64,000 nucleotides of DNA, taken from the NCBI RefSeq assembly GCF_033978795.1, contig NC_084625.1:35346234-35410233 (forward strand). Reading direction: 5' to 3'. This DNA is from Nerophis ophidion. Taxonomy: Eukaryota; Chordata; Actinopteri; Syngnathiformes; Syngnathidae. Each line of letters opens with the position of its first letter. The first letter of the stretch is position 1. Both the position numbers and the translations under genes were made by a program. The notes under the pieces were generated by a model. That model did not search any database. It was not told the origin of the DNA and worked only from the letters and a program-made list of their open reading frames with translations. Shown here in pieces: positions 1 through 11,620 of the stretch.

Positions 1-41
1 ATTACTTATTCTTCGCCTCTTTTTCCTTTCCCCGGAAATGG

Positions 42-693
42 TGTTATGTTCGGCGGGGAAGGAGACGACACAGCAACATGAGTAAAGCTCAACAGTTTTA
101 TTTGAGTTTGATGATGCGGTGGAGTGTGTATGCTACTGTGTATGTTTAAAGGACTATGTGAAGCGTTACAACAGTGGTTGTTGTAAGTGCGTGTTGAGTG
201 AGAAGGCAAACAGTCCAGTAGGGCGAGGTAGGTAAGAGAATCGTGGTACAGGCGAGGGTCCGTGGGGCAGAGAGGGGCGTCAAGAGGAACGTGTCCAATG
301 TGGGGGGTCGACGATCGAGGGAGGCAGTCAGAATCCAGACGGGTCCAGATAAGTGAGGCGCACAGCTCACTTCCAAGGCGACGCAGGCAACTCTAGGGAA
401 AACAAGAGTAAACGACAGGGACAAAATAAGCACAAGGTAGGAAGGTCAGTTGGAGCAAACACACAAAGGTGAGGAGCCAGAGACGAAAGCTTACTGCAAT
501 CGGAGACTACGTTCCAGCGTTGGTTCTCTGGGCACACTGGATTTTATGGGAAGTGGTGTCATCAGCAGCAGGTGTGTTGAGTGATGATTGCGCACTGCTG
601 TTTTGGCGCGTGGCAGCAGAAGCAGAGCGTGTATGAGCGTGTCCAGCGGTGTGTGTTGATAAAAGAGCAGCAGACTTTGTACGTGCCTTAACA
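42..693 (-). repeat. LTR of the Gypsy element (3' LTR in element sense)
   Basis: 652-bp repeat matching 4833-5496. It begins TGTTATGTTCGG and ends GCCTTAACA, with TG/CA termini. Immediately inside it, at 694-707, the element-sense strand is purine-rich (AAGGATGGGGG), the place and composition expected for the plus-strand primer (polypurine tract). Confidence 0.92.
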
Positions 694-771
694 GTGCCCC
701 CATCCTTATGCGATGCTCCTGACGAGCTACGGGGAGCCTCAGGGTGAGCCCGGTAGAAATCTTTCGACAAA

Positions 772-3725
772 GAGGGGTCAGAAAAGTAGGAGGCCCGTAC
801 TCATGATCTGTCCTCTGGTCAATAGCCCTCCCAGTCTACCAGGTATACTAGCCCCCGACCCTGCAGACGGACCCTGAGTATCTCCTTGATTGGCCATGCC
901 TGGTTACCACTCTCGAGGATCCTATGAGTAGGGGGTTAGGGGAAGGGGGTAAAAAGGGGATTTCTGTTACAGGTTTGAGCTGTGAAACATGGAACACAGG
1001 GTGCATCTTTAGAGAAGGCGGGAGAGACAGTCTTATGGAGGCCGGATTGACAATGGCCTCCACAGAATATGGCCCAACATAGCGAGGTGCCAATTTCAGG
1101 GAGGGTACCTGGAGATGGAGGTCCTTGGCACGTAGCATCACTTGTTGTCCAGGTTGGTATGATGGTGCCGGGATGCGGCGCCTGTTGGCACTGCGAGGCA
1201 TCCTTTCGGAGGCTTTCAAAAGTGCAACTCGGGGGGTCCTCCAAATCTTATGGCAGCGTTTGATGTGGGCTCGGGTGGACGGAACTGCTGTTTCGACCAC
1301 CTGTTGGGACAACATAAGAGGCTGATAGCCCAGGGAACATTCAAAAGGGGATATGCCAGTGGCCGAACTCTTCATAGAATTATAAGCATACTCGACCCAA
1401 GGAAAGTACTTGCTCCAGGAGGCGGGCTGGCGAGCGGCAACACAAGTCAACATGGTCTCCACACATTGGTTGGCCCTCTCCGCTTGCCCGTTGCTCTTGG
1501 GATTAGCCAGAGGTGAGACTGACTGTAGCTTCAATCCCCTTGCAAAACGACTGCCACACCCGGGAAGTGAACTGGGAACCACGATCTGAAACGATGTCCA
1601 CCAGAATGGCATGTTGTTTGACAATGTGCAGTGTAAGGAGGTCAGCAATCTCTGAGGAGGAGGGAAGCTTGGGGAGGGGAACAAAATGTGCAGCCTTCAA
1701 GAATCAATCGACAATGGTAAGGATAGTTGTGTTACCTCGGGACACGGGGAATCCCGTCACAAAATCCAACGCGGTGTGGGACCAGGGACGACCGGGGACA
1801 GGTAATGGGCACAGGAGGCCCGCCGGAGGTCTGTGGGAAATTTTGTCGTGGGCGCATGTGGTATAAGAAGCGATGAACTCACGGGTGTCCGATCCCATAG
1901 ACAGCCACTAGAACCGCCATCGAATGAAGGATAGCGTGCGTTGAAACCACTGATGGCAGGAGAAGATGTTGGAATGCCCCCAATCCAGCACCTTAGATCG
2001 GAACTCACGGGGAACAAACAGCTTGTTGGGCGGTCCTTAGTGTTGCGGCAGCCTGGCCTAAACGGGAGCTTATAATCAAAACAGCTGAAAAAATTGGTCC
2101 AGCGAGCCTGACGGTCGTTAAGCCTCCTGGCGGAACAAATGTGGAGCAGGTTGCGATGGTCCGTCTAGACCTGAAACTGGTGTTTCGCTCCCTCCAACTA
2201 GTGTCTCCACTCCGCCAAGGCCTCATGAACTGCTAGTAGCTCTCTGTTACTGGCATCGTAATTCCGTTCAGCCGGAGAGAGGCGCCTGGAAAAGAATGCA
2301 CAAGGGTGTACAAGGTTGTCCGTACGGGAGCGTTGGGAGAGCACTGCTCCAACCCCAGAATCCGACGCGTATATCACCACAATGAAGGAGTTGTCTGTGT
2401 CAAGATGGACAAGGACCAGGGCAGAGACAAAAATCCTCTTCAGTCTTCTAAAAGCCTCACTGGCCTCCCTGGTCCACTGAAAAAGAATGCTGGTAGAAGT
2501 GAGTGTGTGGAGAAGTGCAGCTACCTTACTGATATCCCTGATGAAACATCGGTAAAATCCGGCAAATCCCAGTAATCGTCTTAGTTCCGTACGGTTGGTG
2601 GGTTGGGGCCACTCCAGTACCGCCTTGATCTTCTTAGGGTAAGCTCTTATGTGGCCCTTCTCAACAACAAAGCCCAAGAATCCCACTGAAGGTGCGTGGA
2701 ACTCACACTTTTCCGCTTTGTTCGTCAAAGCGGAAATGTGTCCTAGTCCAGCAGGCATTGGAGGACCAAGCGGACATGTCGTTGGTGCTCCTGCAGGTTG
2801 TCATCAAGGTACACGACAACGAAATGGTCCAACATGTCCCGTAAAACGTCATTGACGAGGGCCTGGAAAACAGGCGGTGCGTTAGTAAGGCCGAATGGTA
2901 TCTCCCTGTACTCGAAGTGTCCGAGATGGGTGTTGAAGGCCTTCTTCCATTCATCAGGCTCTTTGGTTCGCACCAGGTGATAGGCGTTTCGGAGATCAAG
3001 CTTGGTGAAAATAGTGGCAGGAGCGAGGGGCTCAAAAGAGAAGCTTAGCAGAGGTAGTGGATATTTGTTCTTGAAAGTAATGCAGTTTTAATTGTCTGTA
3101 GTCAATGTAAGGCCTCAAGGAACCGCCCTTCTTTCCCATGAAGAAGAAGCCTGCTGCCACCGGGTACTAGAAGGGGGTGATAATACCGGTAGAGACAGAT
3201 TGTACAGTCTGCTGGAGGGAAGGACAGCGTTGGGAATCAGGTCGATAGCGCAGTCATAAGGTCTGTGCGGGGGAAGAGACAGTGCACGTACCTTGTGAAA
3301 TACTGCTGCAAGTTCATGAGTTCATGATAGGCAGCAGGAACACAGGAGAGATCAATGGGAGGTGAGGTGGGCTTGACCCTGCAGGCTGGGGTAACTGCTG
3401 ACCTTAGGCAGTTAGCGTGGCAGGCGGTGCTCCATGCAAGGACCTTGCCCGTGGACCAGGATATGTGAGGGTCGTGCTGTAGTAGCCAAGATCGCCCTAG
3501 GACAATCGGGGTGACAGGAGCGTTGAGCACCCAGAGGCTGATGGTCTCGGTGTGATTTCCCGAGAGGGTCAGAGATAGGGGTTCGGTGCAGTGCTTGAGG
3601 GGATGTCCGTCCAGAGCTCGTGCTGGCAGGAATGTCTCCAGTGGAATGAGGGTTATTCCTGCTTGGCGAGACAACTCGTGATCAATGAAGCTTTCGTCTG
3701 CTCCGGAATCCAGGTAGGCCCCCAT
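772..3725 (-). pseudogene. Pol remnant of the Gypsy element (PR-RT-RH-IN-chromodomain)
   Basis: Read right to left. Aspartic protease at 3237-3725 with YLDSGADESF. RT at about 3190-2743 with the catalytic YLDD (about 2800-2811), in a frame also open at 2703-3035. RNase H-type segment at 2198-2758 with YASDSGVGAVLSQ. Integrase core: ALDFVTGFP (1704-1898), SDRGSQF (1503-1700), NPKSNGQAERAN (848-1684). A GPY/F module (RYVGPYSVEAIV) follows. A chromodomain (LVYLVDWEGY) lies at 770-850 and is cut by a TGA just after that motif. Another TGA separates the first two integrase blocks in one frame. Several frame changes occur between domains, so the polyprotein is dead. Confidence 0.88.
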
Positions 3726-3727
3726 GG

Positions 3728-4741
3728 TCAGAGTTCTAGAGCTCCAATACAGGGATGCAGGAAAGAGAATGCCCGGGTCTCTCTTGATTTGGGGAACAGT
3801 TGTGTGGCTCGCCAGGAACCCCTTTGCTGGCGAGCCTGGTCTTTTGGCCTTGTCGGGCAGCTCCGGATTGGGTGACCGGCCATTCCGCAGTCGAGGCAGA
3901 GACGTTGCCTGAATCTCCTTTCCCTCTCTGCCGCCTCCAGGCGTGACCTGCCCAGCTGCATGGGTTCCACAGTTACTGTCGGTATGAACGGAGGTGTAGG
4001 CCGAAACACAGCAGCGTAGTTGGCAGGTCGAAACTTGGGTTTCGGAGGTGAGCTAGCTGGGAAGGTAGCTGAAGCCTGCACTCTCAATGCTGCTCGTTCA
4101 CTGAGTCTTTGGTCAAAAGAGAGAGCCAGGTCGATGAGGGCTGGACATGAGGTAGATCGGTCCCTCAGCAAACCGTCCTTGATTTCATCGCTCAGTCCTC
4201 TCCTGAATGCACTCTGAAGGGCCTTGTCTTCCCGCCAGAGTGCTGAACTCAAGGGTGTAGGCCACAACCGAGCGGGAACCCTGTCGGTTGGAGTGCAGTC
4301 ATGAAGCAGTAACCCCCCCGTCCACGGGGTGGTCGAACACAGCCTGGAACTCTGCTCGAAAAGCAGCACAGTCTTGTTTACTGCTGCGGTGGCCCACTTT
4401 AGAGCCTGTCCAGAGAGCAGTGAAAGCACAAATGCAATCTTAGTGCCGTCAGAAGCGTAGCGAGATGGTTGGTGCTTAAAAATGAGTTCACACTGAACCA
4501 AAAAACCCCAACAAAGTTCAAAGTCCCCCTAAAAGGGACTGGGGCTGGATATCTTGGGTTCCCGGATGTATGAGAGACACCAGGAGGTGGTGGCTGCCGG
4601 AGCACTGGAACTCGACACAGGTGGAGGAGCAGGGCCTGGACTAAGGTTTTCCAGTTGAGCCAGCAGGCTAGCGAAGGCGACATCAAGCTTGTTCTCCAGG
4701 TTTGAAAAATGAGACTGGTGTTCCTTGAGCAGAGCATGCAT
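3728..4741 (-). pseudogene. Gag remnant of the Gypsy element
   Basis: The frame opens at 4741 with a coiled-coil-like segment (LENKLDVAFASLLAQLE), shifts frame near 4500-4560, and continues to 3728. The second part has the capsid-like SLLSGQALKWA region and, near its end, a CCHC zinc knuckle CLDCGMAGHPIRSC, the nucleocapsid signature of sushi-ichi-type gag. At least one frameshift separates the halves, so no full Gag can be made. Confidence 0.85.
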
Positions 4742-4820
4742 GGACGAGAGGTCAGGAGCCGTGGGGGGTCAGAGAAGGGACGCGGACTTGGGTCTGCTTG
4801 TGCTGTCTGGTTCCGACATG

Positions 4821-4831
4821 GCTGGAACGTA
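4821..4831 (-). other. Putative self-priming primer-binding site of the Gypsy element
   Basis: Element-sense TACGTTCCAGC, one base inside the 5' LTR. It does not start with the TGG expected for a tRNA primer. Its exact 11-nt reverse complement GCTGGAACGTA occurs in the LTR (complement of 508-518; the 5' LTR copy, 5311-5321, has one change). Tf1 and related chromoviruses prime reverse transcription with the first 11 nt of their own mRNA; the match in length and position supports the same mechanism here. Confidence 0.65.
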
Positions 4832-4832
4832 C

Positions 4833-5496
4833 TGTTATGTTCGGCGGGGAAGGAGACGACACAGCAACAAGAGTAAAGCTCAACAGTTTTATTTGAGCTT
4901 GATGATGCAGTGGAGTGTGTATGCTACTGTGTATGTTTGCAGGACTACTTGAAGCGTTACAATGAATATTTACTAGTGGTTGTTGTAAGTGCGTGTTGAG
5001 TGAGAAGGCAAAGAGTCCAATAGAGCGAGGTAGGTAGGAGAATCTGTGGTACAGGTGGGGGTCCGTGGGGCAGAGAGGAGCATCAAGAGGAACGTGTCCA
5101 AAGTGGGGGATCGAGGATTGAGGGAGGCAGTCAAAATCCAGACAGGTCCAGAGAAGTGAGGCGCACAACTCACTTTCAAGGCGACGGAGGGAATACTGAG
5201 GAAAACAAGAGAAAACGACAGGGACAAAATGAACACAAGTTCGGAAGGTCACTTGGAGCGAACACACAAAGGTGAAGAGCAAGAAACAAAAGCTTACTGC
5301 AATCAGAGACTATGTTCCAGCGTTGGTTCTCTGGGCATGCTGGCTTTTATGGGGAGTGGTGTCATCAGCAGCAGGTGTGTTGAGTGATGATTGCGCACAG
5401 CTGTGTCGGCACGTGTCAGCAGTAGCAGAGCGTGTATGGGCGTGTCCAGCGGTGGGTGTTGATGAAAGAGTAGCAGACTGTGTACGTGCCGTAACA
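4833..5496 (-). repeat. LTR of the Gypsy element (5' LTR in element sense)
   Basis: 664-bp repeat matching 42-693. In element sense it holds a TATA-like box (ATAAAAG, complement of 5344-5350) and, near 4886-4893, AATAAA. This suggests a short U3 (5496 to about 5322), a long R and a short U5. Confidence 0.9.
5344..5350 (-). promoter_or_regulatory. TATA-like box in the 5' LTR of the Gypsy element
   Basis: Element-sense ATAAAAG. Its first base is 29 nt upstream of 5321, where the sequence complementary to the primer-binding site begins, so the predicted transcript start and the self-priming segment coincide. Confidence 0.6.
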
Positions 5497-5501
5497 AATG
5501 G

Positions 5502-6394
5502 AAGACGAAAGCACCAATGGCGGACTGCGCTAGGCCTTGGTCCGATCTTCAATAAGTCAATTAACCAAAGGTATATGAAAGTTAAGCCAGTAAGTTTTCC
5601 AGGGTTGATAAATCGGTGTGTGTGTGTGTTTCAAGTATTTTTCACTCTCTTTGTCTGGCACGCTAGCATCGCACTGACTAACAAGTTAGGCCGCGACCAA
5701 CAAGTGTAGTAGGGAACATGGACAAAAGGATCGCAAAAGAAAATGCCACTGCACCAGTTTGGAAATATTTCAGTTCAAACCTTTGGAACATGATGAGCCT
5801 ATGAACACAGAGGAATCACAGTGCACGAATACAACAAACTCAATTCACATTTGGTGTACAATGTGAGTGAAAACAAAACAGTGCAAAATAGTGTGCACTC
5901 ACAGAAAGTGTGGTTAACACTAAAACACTTAGGGTTTTCTTAACCCCTTGCAATGCCCAGAGGGCAGCCAAAGGCTGTTAGTTTAAAATTGATCACTCAA
6001 CAACCGACGACCCAAAGACCTACTGGCATTTAATACTGTTGAAAAACTAGCATATCAAAAAGTGCCGCAAATGTTTGACAGACATTTGTCATGTTGTCAT
6101 GTCATGTTGGTGTTTCCTCACTCGGAATCTTCCAGACAAAAAGTAGATTGCACCCTGCACTTTTTTTTTTTTGTAAAAAGGTGTTAACTTGATTGTCATT
6201 TAAGTAATGTACAACTCTACCTCTGCCTATGTGTTCAGAATTATATTTATTGTTTTTGGTTGTGTGTATTTTAGGGCCCCCAAACATCTCCTTAACATAT
6301 TTCATTGCTTTTGGTAGTAATTTTTTTTAAAGTGCCAACATTTTGCAAACAAAGTATATTTAATTGTTTTTCTTTGTTTTATTTAACATGGAGA
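5502..6394. other. Unassigned sequence between the Gypsy element and a MITE
   Basis: No exon, repeat end or RNA gene recognised. One short TG run near 5618-5630 and a T-run near 6160-6170. It may be jph1 intron, since the jph1 exon downstream reads in from the left. Confidence 0.5.
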
Positions 6395-6402
6395 TTTACA
6401 AG

Positions 6403-7324
6403 TAATGCCGGGCGATATGGCCTTTTTTTAATATCTCGATATTTTTAGGCCATATTGCGATATATGATACATATCACAATATTTTGCCTTGGCCTTGAAT
6501 GAACACTTGATGCATATAATCACAGCAGTAAGATGATTCTATGTGTCTACATTAAAACATTATTCATAGTGCATTCATATATGTTATTTTTAAACTTTCA
6601 TGCAGAGAGGGAAATCACAACTAAGTCAATTATTCATTAACGTTATTAAGCAATGGCACAAACATTCATGTCATTTCCAAAACAGAAAGTGCAAGATTGT
6701 CAGAGACATTTTAAGTGTCAAATAAAAATGAGCTGCATAATAGTAAATCAAATAGTATTCGTCCTTCACTCTGTGGTATGTTACTAAGGTTATGAAATGA
6801 TCTTCATTCTCTAGCGAGTTACTTTTCAAATGATGCTACATATTAGGAGTGATGCTACTTTTTATAGCAACGCTCTTGCCCCACACTTGACAAATTACGG
6901 TTGTCTGTTCGACATATTCCCACTTGAAGCCGAACTACCGCCAGATGATGGACCCCCTTCTGTTTTTATTGGGAATTAAGTCTTCCTTCATTTGTTACCA
7001 GCTCCGCACCTTTTTTCTCTCGTATTAACACTCGTACGGCTGTGTTAGCATCACAGCTAACGTTACCCAGTCTGCTACCTCCCTGCTGGGCGAGGGCGTA
7101 TACGTATGTGACGTATGATGTGACAGTATATGACGTGTGTAAGTTTGTGTGCCTGCTTGTCTGTGAGAAGGAGAGACAGGAAAGAGTGAGAAGAGCTTGT
7201 AGTGTAACGCCCGCAGCTAAAAGCAACTGCGTGAGAATGTACACTCGAATATTACGATATAGTCATTTTCTATATCGCACGGAGACAAACCTGCAATATA
7301 TCATGTATATATCGCCCAGCCCTA
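6403..7324 (+). mobile_element. hAT-like MITE, family A, copy 1
   Basis: 922 bp with decayed ends (GCCGGGCGATATGG on the left, ATATCGCCCAGCCCTA on the right) and a perfect 8-bp target duplication TTTACAAG at 6395-6402 and 7325-7332. The duplication fits the hAT preference nTnnnnAn. No transposase. Two related copies lie at 53780-54540 and 56659-57449. Confidence 0.85.
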
Positions 7325-7332
7325 TTTACAAG

Positions 7333-9012
7333 TTTACCTTTGGTAAACCATAAGAGAAATTGAAGTTTATTAGAATTGAAAGGATATACTTGTATTATTA
7401 TTGTTTATTATCATTACATCAGTGATTAATTCGGTCTCCAAAATAATTTGTAGGTCAGTATTTCGTATAGCCAAATGTGTTATCGGTCCAGGCCTAGACT
7501 GCGCTATCAAAACAAACATGACAGCGGTGTGGCAATGAAAAAAACTCCAACAGCCAACAAGTCGCACGGCAACATGCAAACTTTGCAATATCCCTATTTT
7601 GAGAGGTGGGATACATGTAGGATGTTCAAATTCAAGCAATTTGATGTACATTTGAAAGCCCACAATTAAGGCTTAAGCTAACGACAAGGGTCAAAACTAA
7701 CAAACCCTGACAGATTAATTCCAGCAAAAGAAAGGTTTTCACAAGAATCCCTATGTGTAAGTCGTAAACAGTTGTGTAAATGTGTAAACTGTATACAGTT
7801 AGACTGTTAATGAACTTGTCTCCACAAAACTACAAGGCACAAATTCTGTCAGCTTTACGACAAGATATGGGGATTACTGATATCATGTCTTTATCAGTGA
7901 TTATCGTAACAGCACATTGGGTCAGCCTGGGGGCTTTAGCATGTAATAGATAGAAACCACCGGTAAGTTTTTTTGCATTTTTACATAATTCTATGTTGGA
8001 AATGCCTTCCAAAGTATTTTAAAAATGGTAAATTATCTTCAATTTCACAAGGGCGCCCTTGACTGCCATCTGATTATTTATAATTCCTCTTTTTTTTTTT
8101 ACCTCACTGGGATCCCTGAATATGATCGAATGTGTATTTATATATGGATATGTTTCCCTATTGTTAACCACACTAAGTACAGTACTTTAAGAATGGTTCA
8201 TTTGGTTCATTAATATGTGCAGATCTTATCTTATCCATCCCTAAATTGACAGCCCCTCTTTAATCCCCGTTTGCCAGTATGGCCAGAAACAGGACTAGAA
8301 TCCAATCTTAAAGTAGCTGACATAGTAGACAGAGATACCCCAGGAAAAGGATACACATTACGACAATTGGAAAACGGGCCATGGGTTTGGACTTGCTTTT
8401 TTTCTGGGAAAACCTTATCGTTGCTGCAAATTGATCTATGTGATTAACCCATTTTCTAACCTGATAGCATAAACCAATACTAGATGCACTTGCATTAAAA
8501 AGCTCCGATAAGAACACTGCACATCCTTTAATGTTATTTTTAATACACTTTCTAATGTGTGTCCATATCTTCACAGCTTAATTCAAGCAAAGGGACAAGA
8601 TGCAAACAACAATTAATAAATAAATTCAGCACACAATACAAGGCCACGGATAAAGTGTGACTTTTCACACATGCAGTAGGACGTCTACATTTTAAACAAG
8701 TCCGCACTTGATCTGTATCTTCACAACAGAAATACATAAATATTTTGTTGCGTGATGAATATTGAATTTTAAAGTGCCCAGCCACAGTTTAAAGCTTGCA
8801 TTTCAATACTTTCGTGAGGCAGGAGTTAGATGAGAAGCTCTTGTTCTCTCGCTGCCCATTCTTGGACAGTGTAGACGGAAAAAAATACAATCAAAATAGA
8901 ACTGGCATCTCTTCAAGGTTGGGTTATCTCCCAAACCAATACTGAACTGTTTGTTTTTCCCAAAAATTACCTCAAAGTTTTTTTAAATTGTACTCAGGAG
9001 ACTCTAATTCTC
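7333..9012. other. Unassigned AT-rich sequence
   Basis: No gene, repeat boundary or RNA gene recognised in 1.7 kb. The longest open frames are below 100 codons and resemble no family I know. Probably intronic to jph1. Confidence 0.5.
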
Positions 9013-10290
9013 TAATCCCGTTTCCATATGAGTTGGAAAATTGTGTTAGATGTTAATATAAACAGAATATAATGATTTGCAAAAATCATTTTCAGCCCAT
9101 ATTCAGTTGAATATGCTACAAAGACAACATATTTGATGTTCAAACTGATAAAAAAAAAAAAAAATTCTCAAATAATCATTAACTTTAGAATTTGATGCCA
9201 GCAACACGTTAGAAAGAAGTTGGAAAAGGTGTCAATAAATACTGATAAAGTAGAGAAATGTTCATCAAACACTTTTTTGGAACATCCCACAGGTGTGCAG
9301 GCTAACTGGGAACAGGTGGGTGCCATGTTTGGGTATAAAAGCAGCTTCCATGAAATGCTAAGTAATTCACAAACAAGGATGGGGCGAGGGTCCCCAATTT
9401 GTAAGCAAATTGTCAAACAGTTTTAGAACAACATTTCTCAACGAGCTATTGCAAGGAATTTAGACATTTTACCATCTACGGTCCGTAAAATCATCAAAAA
9501 GTTCAGAGAATCTGGAGTAATCACTGCATGTAAGCGCTGATTTTACGGACCGTTGATCCCTCCAGCGGTACTGCATCAAAAACAGACATCAGTGTTTAAA
9601 GGATATCACCACATGGGCTCATGAACACTTCATAAAACCACTGTCAGTAACTACAGTTAGTTGCTACACCTGTAAGTGCAAGTTAAAACTCTGCTATGCA
9701 AAGCAAAACCCATTTATCAACAACACCAAGGAACGCTGCTGGCTTGGCTGGGCCCGAGCTCTTCTAAGATGGACTGATGCAAAGTGGAAAGGTGTTCTGT
9801 GGTCTGACGAGTCCATATTTCAAATTATATTTGGAAACTGTGGACGTGGTGTTCTCCGGAACAAAGAGGAAAATAACCATTCGGACTGTTATAGGCGCGA
9901 AGTTCAAAAGCCAGCATCTGTGGTGGTATGGGGGTGTATTAGTGCCCAAGGCATGAGTAACTTACACATCTGTGAAGGCACCATTAATGGTGAATGGTCC
10001 ATACAGGTTTTGGAGCAACATATGTTGTTATCGAAGCAACGTTATCATGGACGCCCCTGCTTATTTCAGCAAGACAATGCCAAACCACGTGTTACAACAG
10101 CGTGGTTTCGTAGTAAAAGAGTGCGGGTACTTTCCTGGCCCGCCTGCAGTCCAGACCTGGCTCCCATCGAAAATGTGTGGCGCATTATGAAGAGTAAAAT
10201 ACGACAGCCGAAACGACTGAATTTGAAGTGCATTCAATTGAATATAGGTTGAAAAGGATTTGCAAATCATTGTATTTTAATATAAAAACA
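9013..10290 (+). mobile_element. Tc1-like transposon, family 1, copy A (decayed)
   Basis: The left end (CCCGTTTCCATATGAGTTGG from about 9017) matches the long inverted repeats of four other copies (30659, 35184, 38378, 54978). The right inverted repeat is partly lost: after the C-terminal transposase motif the sequence jumps to the ATTTGCAAATCATTG part of the repeat and stops near 10290. No clear TA duplication remains. Confidence 0.8.
9920..10252 (+). pseudogene. Tc1-type DD34E transposase fragment (family 1, copy A)
   Basis: C-terminal part of a mariner/Tc1 transposase. Visible motifs are MVVWGCISAQGM, FQQDNAKPR (second catalytic Asp) and WPACSPDLAPIENVW (catalytic Glu). The N-terminal HTH region upstream (9400-9900) is broken by stops. 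The C-terminus runs into the inverted repeat because of a deletion after KSKIRQ. Inactive. Confidence 0.85.
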
Positions 10291-10682
10291 ATTTTGTTTT
10301 TTCTTAATAATTTTCAAAAATAAAAGTTTTTTTTTTTCTGTTTTAACATGATTCTTAAAAATTATGAATTGAGAATCTGAAAAAATTTAAATGGCAATTT
10401 AGATGTGAATCGATCTTTTTTAGCACCCCTTCAAATTACCAACTGAAGGAGATTATACTTGCATTATTTTTTATGAGTTAAACTTTGTTGTGTACTTTAC
10501 ACATGACAAAAAATGTGTCCTTGTTTTAAATCAAATTAATTGCATGTAAAACATTTTTTTTGTAAATTCTGGTCTAATGTACCCACACCTCTCCCCACAT
10601 TGGTAGATAAATGGATTAGGAATGTAAAGCATGTAGTAATATTTATTGATATTAACTAGAATCACCTGTGTTGCTTCTGCAG

Positions 10683-11419
10683 GGCCAGATTACGTAAAAC
10701 AGCAGTTTAAAGAGCCTGTGGAGATTAAAGAGGTCCCTGTCGAAAAGAAAGACAGCTCACAGAGTAATTCTCCCCACTTTTATCGCAAAGGCACCACTCC
10801 CCCTCGTTCCCCAGACAAAAATCCCATGGGATCTTCTCCCCCCTCCCCTCACTCCAGCAAGAAGAAAGGTCATCTCTCCAACAGCAACGGCCGCAAAACC
10901 AGCAAGGATGAACAAGTGTCCCGTAAAATAAGCAAGGAGGAGAAGTCTTCCCATAAAACCAGCAAAGACGAACATTCTAGCAAGAAGAAAGAGGAGCGGT
11001 CGTCCGTCCAGGATGGGCCTAAAAGTTCTCATAAGCACATCGAAGCACCCCCTAAACCTGCTAAAGTTCAGCAGGTGAGCCCACCGCCTGCTGCTTCCCC
11101 CCAACCTCCCGCACAGCCTCCTGCCATCCCGGTCAATGGCCAGCTCCACACAGAGTACCACAGCTACTATGTCAAAGCCCCCGTCAAAGGCCCTCCACCC
11201 CCTGACCCAGAGGAGGACCCTGAGGAAGAGCCGAGTGCCCTGGTTCTGGCACGCCTGCCACCACAACCCAGGTCTGTTAGTACTCCGACACCAAAGCCGG
11301 ACTCCGTACGGCAGAGCAAGAACGACCCGAAACTCAGGAAGCAAGATTCCTTAAAGCCAAAGAGCCTCGCTGACACAAAGAAAGCCAGCATGGAGATTGC
11401 AGAAAGCACGGAGGAAACG
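10683..11419 (+). CDS. jph1: Junctophilin 1, last large coding exon
   Basis: Junctophilins bridge the plasma membrane or T-tubule and the sarcoplasmic/endoplasmic reticulum, holding Ca2+ channels together in muscle triads. The exon begins after a TTGCTTCTGCAG acceptor and ends at ACG|GTGAGT. About 245 codons are read with one base of the first codon supplied by the previous exon. It opens GPDYVKQQFKEPVE, followed by SPHFYRKGTTPPRSP, a Lys/Ser-rich stretch (residues about 45-115), a Pro-rich stretch and NGQLHTEYHSYYVK. These match what I recall of vertebrate JPH1, covering the divergent region between the MORN repeats/helix and the C-terminal anchor. The exon ends in phase 0 and joins the anchor exon at 16793 in frame. 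Teleosts may have jph1a and jph1b; which one this is cannot be decided here. The MORN-repeat exons were not found in the window. Confidence 0.92.
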
Positions 11420-11620
11420 GTGAGTAGCAGTGTTGGTGTTCATCTTACTCTTTTTTATGTTTGATCATTTACTTTTGTTGGAAAATGACTTGTACAAATA
11501 TTTACATTAATGCCATAGAGCGTCATAAAATGAGCTTTTTGTTTGTAGTCTTCCCCTCTTAGAGAATGTCTTTTTAGTGGCATTCTGTTCTTACAAAATA
11601 TTCTAATTTAGATTTCATCA

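Larger units (their letters stand above)
42..5496 (-). mobile_element. Full-length Ty3/Gypsy LTR retrotransposon, chromodomain (sushi-ichi-like) type, inactivated
   Basis: Two direct LTRs (42-693 and 4833-5496) enclose gag, protease, RT, RNase H, integrase and chromodomain coding remnants, all reading on the minus strand. A 5-bp target duplication AATGG lies at 37-41 and 5497-5501, as expected for Ty3/Gypsy integrases. LTRs start TGTTATG and end TAACA. Domain order (gag-PR-RT-RH-IN-chromodomain) defines the chromovirus branch of Metaviridae. Reading frames are broken by several frameshifts and stops, at least two of which look like single-base decay (integrase near 1701-1703 and chromodomain near 825). 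By eye the LTRs differ at several percent of positions plus a 12-bp gap, so the insertion is not recent. Confidence 0.93.

Noticed and set aside
3237..4741. Domesticated gag/protease gene (as in RTL/PEG10-type genes)
   Set aside because: Gag is frameshifted, both LTRs are present, and decay is spread evenly; there is no sign of a preserved frame.
10757..11344. 195-codon open frame antisense to the jph1 exon
   Set aside because: It mirrors the Pro/Ser/Lys-rich jph1 coding sequence, has no known domain and no splice or promoter context of its own.
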